Shown here piece after piece: positions 37,636 through 44,692 of a stretch of 64,000 nt of DNA. The DNA lies in the NCBI RefSeq assembly GCF_011751745.2, contig NZ_CP061170.1, forward strand, positions 1,240,001-1,304,000, written 5' to 3'. The first letter of the stretch is position 1; every line of letters begins with the position of its first letter. Source of the stretch: Paramicrobacterium fandaimingii. GTDB taxonomy: Bacteria > Actinomycetota > Actinomycetes > Actinomycetales > Microbacteriaceae. Below the pieces are notes generated by a model, which made no database searches, was not told where the DNA came from, and saw only the letters and a program-made list of their open reading frames with translations. The translations under genes were made by a program, and so were the position numbers.

Positions 37636-37684
37636 AGAGGTTGGCCCGTGTGGGGATGTCGTCGAGTTCCGCTTCAACGTTTAG
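37636..37684. repeat. ychF 3'-end repeat R3
   Basis: It begins AGAGGTTGG like R2 and encodes EVG-x-CGDVVEFRFNV-stop in frame 37637-37684. R2 reads EVG-x-CGGVVEFRFNV. Nearly all nucleotide differences between the two are in third codon positions. The right-hand CAACCTCT of R2 is missing here. Confidence 0.8.
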
Positions 37685-38189
37685 CCGGATCGTCTGAAGT
37701 CGCCGACTCAGTGAGCGCGGCGGCGTAGTTGCGCATCGAGCGCTGGTATTGGGGCAACGTTCCTATCTGCGCTTCGATGGCGACCCGCAGTGCTTCATCC
37801 TTGCGTCCGGCGCTATGGAGTGCCAGAGCCAAGACGACGCGGGGTGCGGAGCCCGTCGATTCATGCGTCGGCGCAGCTTGAAGGACGGCGATTGCCTCGT
37901 CGAGGCGGCCGAGATTGCGAAGGGTCGATCCGTACTGGACTGCGAGCTGCGCATGTCTGGCTGCGTCGAGGCCGAGTTCGAGAGCGCGCTCGTACTCGGC
38001 ACCGGCCTCAGCCTCGAATCCCACGGAGTCGTACATGCCTGCGAGTTCGAATGCGGCCCTGCCATCGGTGGCAGGGCATGCCGCGGCCACGTCGCGCATA
38101 GCAGCCACGCCGTCATCGCAATCCAACGAGGCGAAGCGCTCCCAGAGATCAGCGACGGAGGCTTCCCACTGTTCAACTGCTGGTGTCAT
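37674..38189 (-). CDS. Tetratricopeptide-repeat protein
   Basis: A 171-residue helical protein. TPR-like motifs are AAFELAGMYDSVGFEAEAGAEYERALELGLDAARHAQ and LGRLDEAIAVLQAAP, followed by the ALALHSAGRKDEALRVAIEAQIGTLPQYQRSMRNYAAAL tail seen in TPR proteins annotated in Actinobacteria. ATG 38189 is chosen by homology to the usual MTPAVEQWEASVADLWERF start. The last residues and the stop lie inside repeat R3, so the C-terminus is set by the junction. It is alone between R3 and R4, in opposite orientation to ychF. Confidence 0.8.
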   Translation of the reverse strand: MTPAVEQWEASVADLWERFASLDCDDGVAAMRDVAAACPATDGRAAFELAGMYDSVGFEAEAGAEYERALELGLDAARHAQLAVQYGSTLRNLGRLDEAIAVLQAAPTHESTGSAPRVVLALALHSAGRKDEALRVAIEAQIGTLPQYQRSMRNYAAALTESATSDDPAKR

Positions 38190-38284
38190 AGCGCCAACTC
38201 TGCCACGACGCGAAGCTCGTGGGCATCGTGATCGGACGGGCGACACCAGCGACAGACGGCCCAAAGGTTGGTCTGTGCCGGAAC

Positions 38285-38316
38285 GCGGTGGAATAGAGGT
38301 TTGTGCTTTAACCTCT
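38285..38316. repeat. ychF 3'-end repeat R4, degenerate
   Basis: GTGGAATAGAGGTTTGTGC followed by TTTAACCTCT aligns with the repeat ends (AGAGGTT and AACCTCT) with most of the centre deleted. In the ychF frame it reads VE-stop-RFVL-stop. This is the weakest copy, and chance similarity is possible. Confidence 0.45.
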
Positions 38317-38409
38317 CCACAGAACTTATTGGGCCGCACCAAGTGTTTTGATCCCGATACTGGGGCGGATCTCCACGTCTTGCCCGATGTCCATCTCTGG
38401 CTGACTGAT

Positions 38410-39354
38410 TCAGACTTCCTGACCGAGCGGGAGCTCGCTCGAACGCGACGGTTCAACGGCACGCGCCTGTGTCGCAGGTGCGAGCGAGAGAACCAGGAGC
38501 GAGGCGCAGATGCCCGCGAGCCCAGCCCATCCGATGGCGGGGAGGCGCTCTCCGACGATGGCCACGGCCAGAATGGCGGCGATCGCGGGTTCAGTGAGGG
38601 TGAGCGTAGTCGCGGCGCTTGGATTGACGCGTGTGAGGCCGTACCCGAAGAGCAGATAGCCCAGGAACATCGGGATCAGTGCCATGTAGAGCCCGACCAT
38701 CATGGGCTGGGCCGAAGCGATGAGCGGTGCGCCGGTGATCAGAAGTACGGGCATCAGGGCAATGCCGCCCAGGCCGAAGACAGCGCCCATCGCTGCCGCG
38801 CGCCCGACGCCGCGGTTCATGAGGCGGTGAGCGCTCCACGAATACATGGCGTAGGTCGCGCCAGCAACCAGACCGAGAATGACGCCGGCGACCGTGGGGA
38901 GCGTCTCGCTCGGCGCGTCGTGCATCTTCGCAACGCACAGCACTGTGCTCCCCGCGATGCCGAGAACCGATGCGAGCATCCACCAGCCGCTGAGCCTGCG
39001 TCGCTCGATCACCCGTTCCAGAAGGCCAGAGGCGATCGGGGCAGAGCCGAGGGACACGACAGTGCCGACCGCGACGCCAGCCAGATGCATCGAGCTGTAG
39101 AAGGCCAGCGGGTAGATCAACACGGCTGCGCCTCCGGCGATCACTGTCCCACGTTGCGAAGACAGTGCGTGACGTTCCCGGCGGAGCGCGGGGGCAGCGA
39201 TGGCTGCCTGCAGGATGCCGCCAATGCCGAGCGCGGCCGCGCCCATGGCCAGCGGCCCGACTGACGGTGCGAACGTCGCCGCAGTCCCCGTGGTGCCCCA
39301 CAGGAAGGCGGCGGCGAGCACCGCGAAGATGCCGGTGGGGGAGCCTCGCTTCAC
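38410..39354 (-). CDS. EamA/DMT-family exporter
   Basis: A 314-residue drug/metabolite transporter with ten predicted helices in two EamA repeats. The first begins GIFAVLAAAFLWGTTGTAATF. The second begins LGLVAGATYAMYSWSAHRLM and ends EPAIAAILAVAIVGERLPAIGWAG, the typical EamA end motif. GTG 39354 overlaps the tetR stop (GTGA), so the exporter is translationally coupled to its presumed regulator. The substrate is unknown; amino acid or toxic metabolite export is usual. Confidence 0.9.
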   Translation of the reverse strand: MKRGSPTGIFAVLAAAFLWGTTGTAATFAPSVGPLAMGAAALGIGGILQAAIAAPALRRERHALSSQRGTVIAGGAAVLIYPLAFYSSMHLAGVAVGTVVSLGSAPIASGLLERVIERRRLSGWWMLASVLGIAGSTVLCVAKMHDAPSETLPTVAGVILGLVAGATYAMYSWSAHRLMNRGVGRAAAMGAVFGLGGIALMPVLLITGAPLIASAQPMMVGLYMALIPMFLGYLLFGYGLTRVNPSAATTLTLTEPAIAAILAVAIVGERLPAIGWAGLAGICASLLVLSLAPATQARAVEPSRSSELPLGQEV

Positions 39355-39917
39355 AGTGCCGCCAGCATCCGCGATGCGATGGCCCGGGCGTGCTCCAGGC
39401 GCTCCGGGGTGCCCTCGAGGCCTGCCCGCGCGACGGCTCCTTCGAGGAGGAAGCTGAAGTGCTCGGCCAGCTCCAGCGCCTCGGCTTCGGTGGCCACGGA
39501 TTCCAGGTTCTCGGCGAGAATCTTCTCCACCTGCTCCTTGTGTGCGCGCACGGACGAGCGGGCGGGGTGTCCGGCCGGAAACTCGGCGGCAGCATTGAGC
39601 AGCCCGCAGCCCCGGAAGCCCTTGCCGTAGGCGTCGTTCGCGTGGTCGATGTAGGCGTCGAAGACTGCCACGACCCGGTCCGTGACTGTCGAAGCTTTCG
39701 CAGAGCGCTCCCGATACAGGTCGAGCCACTCTTCGTGGCGGGCGTCGATGTAGGCGCTGACGAGCGCTGCCTTCGATGAGAAGTTGTTGTAGAGACTCTT
39801 CTTCGCGACCATGGCCTCGGAAGTGATCGTGTCAATCCCTGTCGCGTGCACGCCGTCCTCGTAGAAGCGTCTCGCCGCAGCATCGAGCAACCGCTCTCGC
39901 GCTGATCCTTGATTCAT
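39351..39917 (-). CDS. TetR-family regulator of the adjacent exporter
   Basis: A 188-residue repressor. The N-terminal HTH reads RERLLDAAARRFYEDGVHATGIDTITSEAMVAKKSLYNNFSSKAALV, the TetR_N pattern with the YNNFxSKxxL recognition-helix end. The ligand domain carries GFRGCGLLNAAAEFP, typical of the YcdC/QacR-like C-terminal family. A perfect palindrome lies 14 bases upstream of the ATG. It is probably autoregulatory and controls the EamA gene it overlaps. Confidence 0.92.
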   Translation of the reverse strand: MNQGSARERLLDAAARRFYEDGVHATGIDTITSEAMVAKKSLYNNFSSKAALVSAYIDARHEEWLDLYRERSAKASTVTDRVVAVFDAYIDHANDAYGKGFRGCGLLNAAAEFPAGHPARSSVRAHKEQVEKILAENLESVATEAEALELAEHFSFLLEGAVARAGLEGTPERLEHARAIASRMLAAL

Positions 39918-39930
39918 GTCACCCTCCCGT

Positions 39931-39956
39931 CGGTAGGTAGGTCAGTCTACCTACCG
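39931..39956. promoter_or_regulatory. Palindromic operator for the TetR-family regulator
   Basis: CGGTAGGTAG and CTACCTACCG form perfect 10-base arms around GTCAGT, immediately upstream of the tetR start. The size and position fit a TetR dimer operator overlapping the tetR-eamA promoter. A further half-site-like GACCGACC follows at 39960. Confidence 0.85.
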
Positions 39957-40136
39957 ACTGACCGACCTGGAGGTGCTTCAGTCTCTGCACGCTTGGATGC
40001 TTCCGAGCACGGGTGCGAGGTCTTAACGGCCTGCGCGAGCCCGAGATGAGGATCGTTCTCCTCGAGCGGGCTGCGGCGAGACGGCATGACGAGGTCTGGG
40101 AAGCTGAGCACGCGCAGTGGTTGCTCCGTGCCGGAG

Positions 40137-40187
40137 TGCGGCGGAGTTCCGCTTCAATGTGTAGTCGCGTTCCGGTTCAACCTCTTC
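40137..40187. repeat. ychF 3'-end repeat R5
   Basis: Frame 40137-40166 encodes SAAEFRFNV-stop (GAG TTC CGC TTC AAT GTG TAG). The 21 bases after the stop match those of R2 and end with CAACCTCT. The surrounding 39957-40204 contains no recognised gene. Confidence 0.75.
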
Positions 40188-40204
40188 ATGCTCGAAGTTG
40201 AACT

Positions 40205-40238
40205 GTCACAATAATACCGTTTTTGGTATAGTTGTGAC
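40205..40238. promoter_or_regulatory. AbiE promoter/operator palindrome directly before the abiEi start
   Basis: GTCACAATAATACC and GGTATAGTTGTGAC are near-perfect inverted repeats around a T-rich centre. The right arm contains a TATAGT-like -10 element. The ATG of abiEi follows at once (40239), implying a leaderless or nearly leaderless mRNA. Known AbiEi antitoxins bind inverted repeats in their own promoter, which fits. Confidence 0.8.
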
Positions 40239-40781
40239 ATGGCTGGCGAGACGAAGTACCGGGACATTGTGCGCGAGATCGCACTGGATCAGTACGGGTA
40301 TGTCACGACGCGAGACGCGACCGAGGCCGGTGTCCCCGCTGTAGAGCTGCCCAAGCTGGCGGCGCGAGGCGGGCTCGAGAATGTCGCATACGGGTTGTAC
40401 CGTGTGCCCGATGCTCTTCCTACGCCGTATGACCAGTTCGCCGAAGCGCTGCTTCGTGTAGGCGAGGGTGCCTATCTTCACGGCGAGTCTGTGCTCGCAT
40501 TGCTCGGACTCGGTGACGTCAACCCCCGGCGGATCAAAGTCGCGACGAGGAGGCGAGCCCGCCCTCGACTTCCTGCATTTGTGGAGCTGACAAAGGTGCG
40601 GGTTGGAGCTTCCGCTAGGTTCTACGAGGGGCTTGCGTCGCAATCTGTCGCGGATGCTCTCCTCGAATGCCGTGGGCGCATCGAGACGCAGGAACTCCTC
40701 AACGCTGCTGAGCAGGCTCGGGGCGAGGGGCTGTTGACCACTGCCGAGTGGCAGCGGGTGCGCAAGGAGATCGCGTCATGA
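40239..40781 (+). CDS. abiEi: AbiEi-family antitoxin (type IV toxin-antitoxin)
   Basis: A 180-residue antitoxin/repressor. The N-terminal winged-helix region QYGYVTTRDATEAGVPAVELPKLAARGGLENVAYGLYRV is the AbiEi_4-type DNA-binding domain. The remainder (GEGAYLHGESVLALLGLGDVNP, then RIETQELLNAAEQA) is the toxin-antagonising part. It overlaps the AbiEii gene by four bases (ATGA). AbiE systems can abort phage infection. Operator and coupled translation are as expected for autoregulation, but its toxin partner here is interrupted. Confidence 0.9.
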   Translation: MAGETKYRDIVREIALDQYGYVTTRDATEAGVPAVELPKLAARGGLENVAYGLYRVPDALPTPYDQFAEALLRVGEGAYLHGESVLALLGLGDVNPRRIKVATRRRARPRLPAFVELTKVRVGASARFYEGLASQSVADALLECRGRIETQELLNAAEQARGEGLLTTAEWQRVRKEIAS

Positions 40782-41635
40782 GTTACGCGGGTGCGCCGAC
40801 CAGCGTGCGTTCTTTGGAACAGCGCATCCGGAATCTCGAAGGAGACGACGCGTTGGCGCAAAGGCGCAGAATCAGCATGGCTCTGGTTGTCGTCGGCCAG
40901 ATGCTCCCCGCCGGGGCTATCAAAGGCGGCAGCGCGATGGCGCTCCGATTCGGACGGAGCACGCGATTCACCCGTGATCTCGATGCCGCGAGGACCGGCT
41001 CGCTCGCAGCGTTCCGTGCTGAGTTCGAGGAGGCATTGGCGCGTGGTTGGGGCGGCTTCACCGGCAGGCTCGTGCACAAAGCGGCGCCGAGCCCGGCAGC
41101 GGTGCCCACGGCGTATGTCATGCAGCCTTTCGAAGTGAAGCTCGACTACCGGGGCCGGGCGTGGTGCACGGTGAAGTTCGAGCTTGGCCATAACGAGATC
41201 GGCGACGCTGAAGAGCCCGAGCTGCACCTCGCGGACGATCTCGCAATCATGTTCACGGAGGTCGGCCTCGAAGCACCGACACCTGTTCGTGTCATGCGCG
41301 CAGACCATTAGATTGCACAGAAGCTGCACGCACTATCCGCCGAGGGCAGTGAGCGCGCACGCGATCTCGTAGATCTCCAGCTGCTCGAAAGTCGTGAGAA
41401 TCTGAACCTCGGACAGGTCGGGGAGACATGCGTACGGCTTTTCGAGTACCGGCGGCAACAGCAGTGGCCGCCGGTCATTACAGCAGTGGAGCAATGGCAT
41501 CCGCTGTATGCCGAGGCTGCTGACGGCGTGGATGCACTGCATTCCGTCGACGAAGCCGTCATATGGGTGAATGACTTCATTCGGCGAATCGCCTCGGCCG
41601 GGTCTGCGACCACCGCTGAGCATAATCGCCGATGA
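40778..41635 (+). pseudogene. abiEii: AbiEii/AbiGii nucleotidyltransferase toxin gene with an in-frame amber stop
   Basis: The full frame is 285 codons. It shows the nucleotidyltransferase start GAIKGGSAMALRFGRSTRFTRDLDAA, where GGSAM and TRDLD are the DUF1814/AbiEii hallmarks. The later VKFELGHNE segment leads to a TAG at 41309-41311, exactly where the family has a QIxxxKLHA motif. Beyond the TAG the same frame continues IAQKLHALSAEGSERARDLVDL (the KLHA..RxKDLxDL signature) to a natural TGA at 41633-41635. A single CAG-to-TAG change explains the break. The product is thus split into 177 residues plus an untranslated tail, unless the stop is read through. Confidence 0.85.
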
Positions 41636-42036
41636 CCATCGCGACGACACGAATGCTCGAACACCGCGGGGCGACGATCTCGGTCACAGCCCTCGGTAGT
41701 GACGGACCGACGGTGGTTCTGCTCCACGGCTTGGCAGGAAGCTCCCGGGGAGCTATTGCCGACCATCTGTCGTGTGCCGCATTCGTGGGTGGTGTCGTGG
41801 CGGTCATGGATGCCTTCGCGCCGGGGGAGAGGTGTCTTCTCGTCGGTCAGTCGATGGGTGCGCACACCTACCAGCGCATTGCTCAGGACGCCACCTCCGA
41901 CGAGGACCGCCCGCCGCAATCGCCCAGTCGTGAAGCGGACATCTTCTCGGACAGGCCCATTGCCATGCTGGCCCCAAGGCCTACATCTGATCCAGGATCA
42001 CCGACGAGACCGTCGAACGACTCGCCGGATATCTGA
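41632..42036 (+). pseudogene. Alpha/beta-hydrolase remnant downstream of AbiEii
   Basis: The frame begins ATG inside the AbiEii stop. It shows the oxyanion segment PTVVLLHGLAGSSRG and the nucleophile elbow LLVGQSMGAHT (GxSxG). Only about 55 residues lie between them, and no Asp/His end is present. After the elbow the sequence degenerates to a Ser/Pro/Arg-rich tail of no family resemblance. An internal deletion and loss of the C-terminal half make a working enzyme unlikely. Confidence 0.65.
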
Positions 42037-42069
42037 ACAGACTTCCTGACTCAGGACGTTAGGCCTTGT

Positions 42070-42909
42070 TTAAGAAGCGGGTGGCTCGTGGGCGGCGAGT
42101 TCTTGGGTCAATTCCATGCAACGCAGGCGGGCCGGGGAGTAGTCGTAGGGCATCTTTCCCATGGCTTCGACGACGCTCATGGACTCTTGCCCCATGCCAG
42201 GGTCTTGGTGGGCCTCGTCCTCGCCTTCATCAGCGGGAGCGGGGTGCAGAGCATCCCAGGAGTCGAAAATCGCATCATCGGCTTCCGCCAGGCCGGAATC
42301 CTCGATGACGGCATTCAATGCCTGTTCGAAGGCGTGCCGCTCGGCAGCCACCTGTGCCACACGGGGGTCGTCGACAGCAATCGTGTCGTCGAGTGCCTCC
42401 TCGGCGGCCTCAACGCGGTCGGATTCCTCCCGCAGACCCGGGCGGGTGGCCAAGGCGATGTATCGGGAGGCGTTGACGGCCGCACTGAGCGGGCTGAAGA
42501 TCCGCTCGATGACCAGGAGGTTGTCCAGGTCCGCCTGGCGCAGGGAGCCCTCTGGCAGGCCCTCGAGGCGGCTGGCGACGAAGTCGGAGAGCAGATCCAT
42601 CTTGCCGTCTGGGGTGCGCATGCGCGGCACGACAGCGACGTCGTGGTCGCTGACGGCACCAGCAGGAGCCGTGTCAGCACAGGCGTCACGGATGTCGTCC
42701 AAGGCGATCCCGGCGTCGGCCATCTTGTGGATCCACAACAGCCGGATCATGTCTTCGTAACCGTATAGGCGGCGGTCGTCACTGCCCCGTTCAGGCTCGG
42801 GGAGCAGGCCAGTCTCGTGGTAGTGACGGATCGTCCGCGGTGTCGTGCCGACGAACGATGCCGCGTCACCGATCGTGACCTGACGCGGCGGAATAAGGGA
42901 CGAATGCAT
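42070..42909 (-). CDS. MerR-family transcriptional regulator
   Basis: A 279-residue regulator. The MerR winged helix is VTIGDAASFVGTTPRTIRHYHETGLLPEPERGSDDRRLYGYEDMIRLLWIHKMADAGIALDDIRD (residues about 10-75). A long acidic helical C-terminus of unknown ligand follows. The frame opens at 42948; ATG 42909 puts the HTH at the usual distance. It is the last gene before repeat R6 and points away from it. The target is unknown; the adjoining genes are remnants, so it may have arrived with them. Confidence 0.87.
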   Translation of the reverse strand: MHSSLIPPRQVTIGDAASFVGTTPRTIRHYHETGLLPEPERGSDDRRLYGYEDMIRLLWIHKMADAGIALDDIRDACADTAPAGAVSDHDVAVVPRMRTPDGKMDLLSDFVASRLEGLPEGSLRQADLDNLLVIERIFSPLSAAVNASRYIALATRPGLREESDRVEAAEEALDDTIAVDDPRVAQVAAERHAFEQALNAVIEDSGLAEADDAIFDSWDALHPAPADEGEDEAHQDPGMGQESMSVVEAMGKMPYDYSPARLRCMELTQELAAHEPPAS

Positions 42910-42948
42910 GAGCGAGGCCTTCCTGAGCAGAGCGTGACGTGAGTCCAT

Positions 42949-43267
42949 CGGACCACAGAATGCTACGGAAGGTGCAACTCCAAATCCCTCATCGCCGGAC
43001 GCTCAACCGCCTGCGCGGTAGGGCGTGCAAGTGCAGGAGATCGTCGGTTGGACCGCCTCGGTGGGCAGCATACCGTTCGCTACCAAATTCTCCAGCGCCT
43101 GCGCATCCAGGACGTGGCTGGGGACGAAAACAGTCTCGCCGTGGTCGAGTTCCGCTTCTCGAACTGAACCTCTGATGCGCTTTGCTCGACACGGCTGCAG
43201 AGCGAGATTTCTCGTTGCTGCAACTCTCAGAGGGCTGGGCGTGGGTGCAGCGTGTGAAGGGCCTTGG
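42949..43267. other. Gene-free stretch around repeat R6, possible coding debris
   Basis: No complete gene is seen. A short frame at about 43182-43300 (LDTAAERDFSLLQLSEGWAWVQRVKG) has coding-like composition but no start region or end. It may be a remnant of a deleted module. The frame leading into R6 (HTVRYQILQRLRIQDVAGDENS) also looks protein-like and is not part of YchF. Confidence 0.4.
43138..43173. repeat. ychF 3'-end-like repeat R6, weak
   Basis: The frame encodes AVVEFRFSN-stop (GTG GTC GAG TTC CGC TTC). AACCTCT follows four bases after the shared core, like the right end of R2 and R5. Because the codons upstream look like another protein, chance similarity is more possible here than for R2, R3, R5 or R7. 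Confidence 0.55.
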
Positions 43268-43975
43268 TCAGAACTTGCGAGCTGCGACGTCCGGTCGGTG
43301 TGAAGCTGCCAGCAGCCTCTCGAGCTCGCCGGCGATCAAGGGGCGACCACGGTCTGCCAGGTAGTCATCGCCGAACCCGTCTGGACCTTCTGCGTAGATC
43401 GCGGTGTATGCGCCGGATTCGGGCTCGGCTCGCCAGGACTCTTTGAGCGGTCCCGCGTCGATCGGATCGAAGCCGAGCGTTCGCACCAGTTCGCTGACTT
43501 CATCGTTGGCCTGGGCATCGTTTCCGAACACGGGCAGTGCCGTCCGCGGCTCTGAGTTCGCGAGCAGGGGGATGTGGTGAGCCACGATATTGTTGAATGC
43601 CTTGACCAGTCGCGTGTCGGGCAGCAGCGCCTGCTCAAGCTCGGCAGTGGTCGTCTCTCGTGTGTCGAGGGTCGGAATGCGCCCGTCGCGATGGGGATAG
43701 TAGTTGCCCGTGGACAGGATCATCTTGCCGTGCAGAACGGCATGCGGGAGCCGCTCGTACGCGGCGAGCGGAATGGCGAGGACGACGAGGTCGCTGAACG
43801 CGGCGGCCTCTTGCGTTGTGCCGGCTTGAGCGTTCGCGCCCAAGCCCGCCACGAGATCGGTGAGGGTCTCGGGGCCGCGGGAGTTGGCGATCGTCACCTG
43901 GATGCCTGCATCGACCGCGAGACGCGCGATGGCTTCGCCGATGGCTCCGCTGCCGATGATTCCGATCTGGTTCAT
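43268..43975 (-). CDS. NADPH-dependent F420 reductase-like NAD(P)-binding protein
   Basis: A 235-residue Rossmann protein of the Fno/NADPH-dependent F420 oxidoreductase family. NQIGIIGSGAIGEAIARLAVDAG is the dinucleotide-binding loop, IANSRGPETL follows, and DLVVLAIPLAAYERLP and VKAFNNIVAHHI are conserved. The family also includes redox enzymes that do not use F420. ATG 43975 overlaps the ArsR-type gene (ATGA), giving a two-gene operon between R6 and R7. Confidence 0.87.
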   Translation of the reverse strand: MNQIGIIGSGAIGEAIARLAVDAGIQVTIANSRGPETLTDLVAGLGANAQAGTTQEAAAFSDLVVLAIPLAAYERLPHAVLHGKMILSTGNYYPHRDGRIPTLDTRETTTAELEQALLPDTRLVKAFNNIVAHHIPLLANSEPRTALPVFGNDAQANDEVSELVRTLGFDPIDAGPLKESWRAEPESGAYTAIYAEGPDGFGDDYLADRGRPLIAGELERLLAASHRPDVAARKF

Positions 43976-44349
43976 TGCATGTCCTTGCTACCGCCATGCG
44001 GCGGATTTTCTCGTTCTTGTGGGGTGGTTTCGGCGTCGATGGCATCGAGTACTAGGGGGAGCAGGCCTGGGAAGCGACGAGCGAGTGCGTCTGTGCGGAG
44101 CCAGTTGCGGTGACGCGTCCCGTCGACCTCCTGACTGATGAGTCCGGACTCGCGCAGGATCCTCCAATGCCGCGTGAGCGCAGACTTCGACACACCGAAG
44201 TCGGAGCTGCTGCATGCGCCACCCGGATGGGACGCGATGTGGGAGACGATTGCCCGTCTCACGGGGTCTGACAGCGCGGAAATCACGGCGAACAGATCGA
44301 TCTCGTCCTCCGTTGGGGCCAACAGGGGGCGAGCGAGTCGGCTTGCCAT
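43972..44349 (-). CDS. ArsR-type winged-helix regulator
   Basis: A 125-residue repressor. The HTH is LFAVISALSDPVRRAIVSHIASHPGGACSSSDFGVSKSALTRHWRILRESGLISQEVDGTRH, the standard ArsR order of ISALSDPxRR, a recognition helix SKSALTRHWRIL and a wing. ATG 44349 is chosen from the longer frame because the HTH then starts near residue 20. A near-palindrome lies 24 bases upstream. It is translationally coupled to the F420-reductase-like gene, which it presumably controls. Confidence 0.9.
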   Translation of the reverse strand: MASRLARPLLAPTEDEIDLFAVISALSDPVRRAIVSHIASHPGGACSSSDFGVSKSALTRHWRILRESGLISQEVDGTRHRNWLRTDALARRFPGLLPLVLDAIDAETTPQERENPPHGGSKDMQ

Positions 44350-44372
44350 TAATGGCTCCTCGAGTTCTCGTG

Positions 44373-44396
44373 CATGTATGCGTACAGACGTACATG
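44373..44396. promoter_or_regulatory. Near-palindromic operator upstream of the ArsR-type gene
   Basis: CATGTATGCGT and ACGTACATG form an imperfect inverted repeat around ACAG in the leader of the regulator gene, a suitable place for autorepression. The rest of 44397-44547 shows no gene. Confidence 0.6.
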
Positions 44397-44547
44397 TTAG
44401 CCCATGTTCGCTCTCCTGTGTACATAAGGCGTGGTCCTCATGCGACGCAGAAGTGGTTCTGGGCCTGAGCTCGTTCGAGCATGACGGCACAACTCGGCCT
44501 CGTCAGGTCGGATCGGCCTGGAGCGCCACACGTTCGGTAACCGTGGC

Positions 44548-44606
44548 GACATAGTGGAGTTTCGGTTTAACGTCGAGCGTTAATGACGGTCTGCGTTAGA
44601 TGCTGG
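44548..44606. repeat. ychF 3'-end repeat R7 plus higB-promoter copy
   Basis: Frame 44548-44583 encodes DIVEFRFNVER-stop, with codons ATA GTG GAG TTT CGG TTT AAC GTC. The next stretch (GCGTTAATGACGGTCTGCGTTAGATG) parallels the 33 bases between ychF and higB closely, including both GCGTTA elements. R7 is thus a copy of the ychF-higBA junction rather than of the gene end alone. Bases 44607-44692 hold nothing recognised. Confidence 0.78.
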
Positions 44607-44692
44607 GCTGGACCAAAAGGTTTCGATCGTCACCACTTACGGGTGAATGCAGCTGCCACCGCGTCCGTCGGGCACAATACTGAGATTCAGGT

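Noticed and set aside
35538..44606. Integron with attC sites
   Set aside because: Small cargo genes and repeats suggested an integron, and R7 contains GTTAGAT. But no integrase was found, gene orientation is mixed, and the outer ends AGAGGTTG/CAACCTCT have AAC before the pyrimidines, the reverse of the attC arrangement RYYYAAC...GTTRRRY. The coding identity with ychF explains the repeats better.
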